Assembly (NCBI GenBank): GCA_001897425.1
Contig: MKSW01000024.1
Coordinates: 1 to 62,298, forward strand
Origin: Actinobacteria bacterium 69-20
GTDB taxonomy: Bacteria; Actinomycetota; Actinomycetes; Mycobacteriales; Nakamurellaceae
Direction of reading: 5' to 3'
DNA: 62,298 bases
The first letter of the stretch is position 1; each line of letters opens with the position of its first letter. Made by a program: the position numbers and the translations under genes. Below are positions 60,651-62,298 of this stretch, piece after piece. The notes below the pieces were generated by a model. That model was given only the letters and a program-made list of their open reading frames with translations. It made no database searches and had not been told where the DNA came from.

Positions 60651-61715
60651 TCAGTCAAGGGTCGGTGGCAGGTGGGCGCTACGTCCAACGTCAGACCGGC
60701 CGGCGGCGGTGGTTTCGGATTCGGTGTGCTCGAGTGCGATACCGGCTGTGAGTCGGTCGAACAATGCCGGCAGTTGCGGGTCGAGGAAGTGTGTCACCCT
60801 GCTGATCTGGCGGCCGGTGACGGTGAGGACGAGGACGCCAGTGGGCTCGCCGGACAGCGACGAGATGAACGCGGGCTGCGTGTTGGCTGAGGTGGGTCGC
60901 AGCTCGAAGTGACGTCCTCGGCGGGCGTCGGCGCTCGCGTGCAGGAACTCGGCGATCGCGGCCCGCCCGTGGTAGAGGTGCGGGGCGGGCGGCATGGCAA
61001 GCCACGCGTCGTCGGTGAGAAGCGCGACGACACAGTCGATGTCGTCGCGCGTGAAGGCCTCGGCGAACCGGCGAGCGAGGGCGGCCTCGTGTCGCGATGA
61101 CGCCTCCGTGACGTTCCCGGCCGCGTGCGGTTCTTGCCGGGCGAGGGCGGTCCGGCCGCGTTGCAGGAGTCCTTTGACGGCGGTCGGGGTGACCCCGAGC
61201 ATGGCGGCGATCTCGCCCGGGTGGAAGTCGAGGACGTCACCGAGGATGACGGCCGAAGCCTGGCGTGGCGGGAGCCTCTGCAGGGCGGTGATGAAGGTCA
61301 GTTCGATGCTTTCGCGGGTGTGCAGGTGTTCCGCGGGGTCGTGGGTGTGTGCGGGACGTGGATCCAGCCAGGCGTCCGGGTAAGGCTGCAACCAGGTGAC
61401 CTCGCCGCGGCGTGACGGTGTGGGCGGTTCGAACGGGGGCACGGGTGCCGCGGGTGGCCGGCGTTTGCCGTCGCGGATCGCGTTCAGGCAGCGGTTCGTG
61501 GCGATGCGGTAGAGCCAGGTTCGCAGCGCGGCGCGACCGGCGAACCGGTCCAGGCCCTGCCAGGCGGCGAGCATCGTGTCTTGCAGTACGTCGTCGGCAT
61601 CGGTGACGGAGCCGAGCATCCGGTAGCAGTGCAGATGCAGTTCGCGGCGGTAGGGGCCGACGAGGCTCGCGAAGTGCTTCTCGTCGCCCGCGTGGGCGCG
61701 GGCGGTGTTGCTCAC
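60651..61715 (-). CDS. ECF sigma factor with C-terminal SnoaL-like domain
   Basis: 354 residues. Sigma-70 region 2 (EDTMLAAWQGLDRFAGR-like: DADDVLQDTMLAAWQGLDRF, RTWLYRIATNRCLNAIRDGK), linker, region 4 (ALQRLPPRQASAVILGDVLD, EIAAMLGVTPTAVKGLLQRGR), then a SnoaL-like fold (RRFAEAFTRDDIDCVVALLTD, WLAMPPAPHLYHGRAAI). This is the SigJ/SigG-like or SigX5 kind, regulated by its own C-terminal domain. GTG at 61715. Divergent from the SnoaL-like gene at 61853; its stop lies 45 bases from the AKR start. Confidence 0.87.
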   Translation of the reverse strand: MSNTARAHAGDEKHFASLVGPYRRELHLHCYRMLGSVTDADDVLQDTMLAAWQGLDRFAGRAALRTWLYRIATNRCLNAIRDGKRRPPAAPVPPFEPPTPSRRGEVTWLQPYPDAWLDPRPAHTHDPAEHLHTRESIELTFITALQRLPPRQASAVILGDVLDFHPGEIAAMLGVTPTAVKGLLQRGRTALARQEPHAAGNVTEASSRHEAALARRFAEAFTRDDIDCVVALLTDDAWLAMPPAPHLYHGRAAIAEFLHASADARRGRHFELRPTSANTQPAFISSLSGEPTGVLVLTVTGRQISRVTHFLDPQLPALFDRLTAGIALEHTESETTAAGRSDVGRSAHLPPTLD

Positions 61716-61852
61716 TGGATCATCATGGCAGCCGTGCCGGACGGTGACGGCTGCGTAGGCCGTTCCGTTTCTCCCGTCGTTGGTGTCTGTATGGGATGCG
61801 GGGCCGGCACGCGGTGCTGCACGACCTGCCCACCGGAAAAAGGAGAACGCAC

Positions 61853-62221
61853 ATGACCGACACGACCGCTCGGCTCGTGGACAGCTACTACGAGACATTG
61901 AAAGACGGAGCCGCCTCGTTCGACGCCGATCGCCTGCGCGAGATCCTGGCTGCGGACCTCGAGTTCGAGGGTCCGATCGCCGGTCGGCGCATCGGCGCGG
62001 AGGGTTTCATCCAGGGTGTGGCCCGGTTCGCGGAGGCGATGCGCGGCATGACCGTACTGCAGCAGGTTCGGGCCGGCGATCAAGCGTCGGCCCTATACGA
62101 CGCCCAGCTGCCCGGTGGCACGGTGCGTTTCGCCGAGTTCTTCCGGATCGCCGACGGCAGGATCGTGTCGCTGCGGCTGCTTTATGACGCGGGGGAGTAC
62201 CGGGCCCGCGGCGGGCGGTGA
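61853..62221 (+). CDS. SnoaL/NTF2-like protein
   Basis: 122 residues: TARLVDSYYETLKDGAASFD, DLEFEGPIAGRRIGAEGFIQG, then a beta-rich half with FAEFFRIADGRIVSLRLLYD. The NTF2/SnoaL cone fold binds small hydrophobic molecules. AAAAAGGAGAACGC before the ATG. Divergent from the sigma factor, which carries a similar domain, and so a likely target or partner of it. Confidence 0.8.
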   Translation: MTDTTARLVDSYYETLKDGAASFDADRLREILAADLEFEGPIAGRRIGAEGFIQGVARFAEAMRGMTVLQQVRAGDQASALYDAQLPGGTVRFAEFFRIADGRIVSLRLLYDAGEYRARGGR

Positions 62222-62298
62222 GACGTCAACATGACCTAGGACACGCATGTAAATAATATGAACGATCGGTGGGCGCGCGGGCTACCGTCTGTGTATGA

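Noticed and set aside
62222-62298. AT-rich end segment (ATGTAAATAATATGA)
   Set aside because: May be a promoter of the next gene, but the window ends before any start can be judged.

Overview
The window is high-GC actinobacterial DNA from an organism that makes mycothiol (mshB). It carries dapC, dapD and dapE close together with dapD facing the other way, and a contiguous aroC-aroK-aroB-aroQ run. Both arrangements match Mycobacteriales (Mycobacterium, Gordonia, Tsukamurella and relatives). I do not name a genus. No tRNA, rRNA, transposase, integrase or CRISPR array was seen.

Region 1 (1-8.2 kb) is an accessory, toxin-antitoxin-rich stretch. It holds the end of a DUF4143 ATPase joined to a 3' scrap of ychF, remnants of a ParE/RelE toxin and of a HigB toxin, and intact Phd/PIN, MazEF-like, orphan HigA and two VapBC modules. 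Ordinary genes (SRPBCC, VOC, ric, rmuC) sit among them. Several modules have a short palindrome or repeat just upstream.

Region 2 (8.2-31 kb) is mostly transport and housekeeping: a bleomycin-hydrolase-type aminopeptidase, a class V aminotransferase, a cation/proton antiporter, a TPP-riboswitch-controlled thiamine ABC transporter whose ATPase is fused to a Nudix hydrolase, a polar amino acid ABC transporter, typA, and an oligopeptide-type ABC transporter with a double ATPase and an unusually long permease.

Region 3 (31-41.5 kb) is biosynthetic core: mshB, dapC (with a 15-bp tandem repeat inside the gene), dapD, a CBS protein, a lysozyme-like secreted protein, dapE, a LOG-family protein and the shikimate genes.

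Region 4 (41.5-54.8 kb) is envelope and redox. A ferric-reductase-like flavocytochrome, an FMN-binding exported protein, ApbE and an OmpR-type two-component system form one tightly packed unit, flanked on both sides by the same 13-bp palindromic motif. Secreted or lipoprotein genes follow, including a beta-lactamase-fold protein. A reverse-strand operon then encodes a DoxX-Rieske fusion, a b-type-cytochrome-like membrane protein, MurT and GatD.

Region 5 (54.8-62.3 kb) is accessory again: a BrnT-like toxin/antitoxin pair lying between two ~110-bp direct repeats, a GNAT enzyme, a flavin disulfide oxidoreductase, an XRE/nucleotidyltransferase pair, an AKR-merR operon with a MerR-type promoter, and an ECF sigma factor facing a SnoaL-like protein.

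Across all regions runs a dispersed motif, GAACnnCGTCATAC: 12 exact copies plus several near copies in 62 kb, where chance predicts about 0.01. Its long form folds into a hairpin and is part of the ~110-bp repeats. This is the most striking signal in the window that gene content does not explain.
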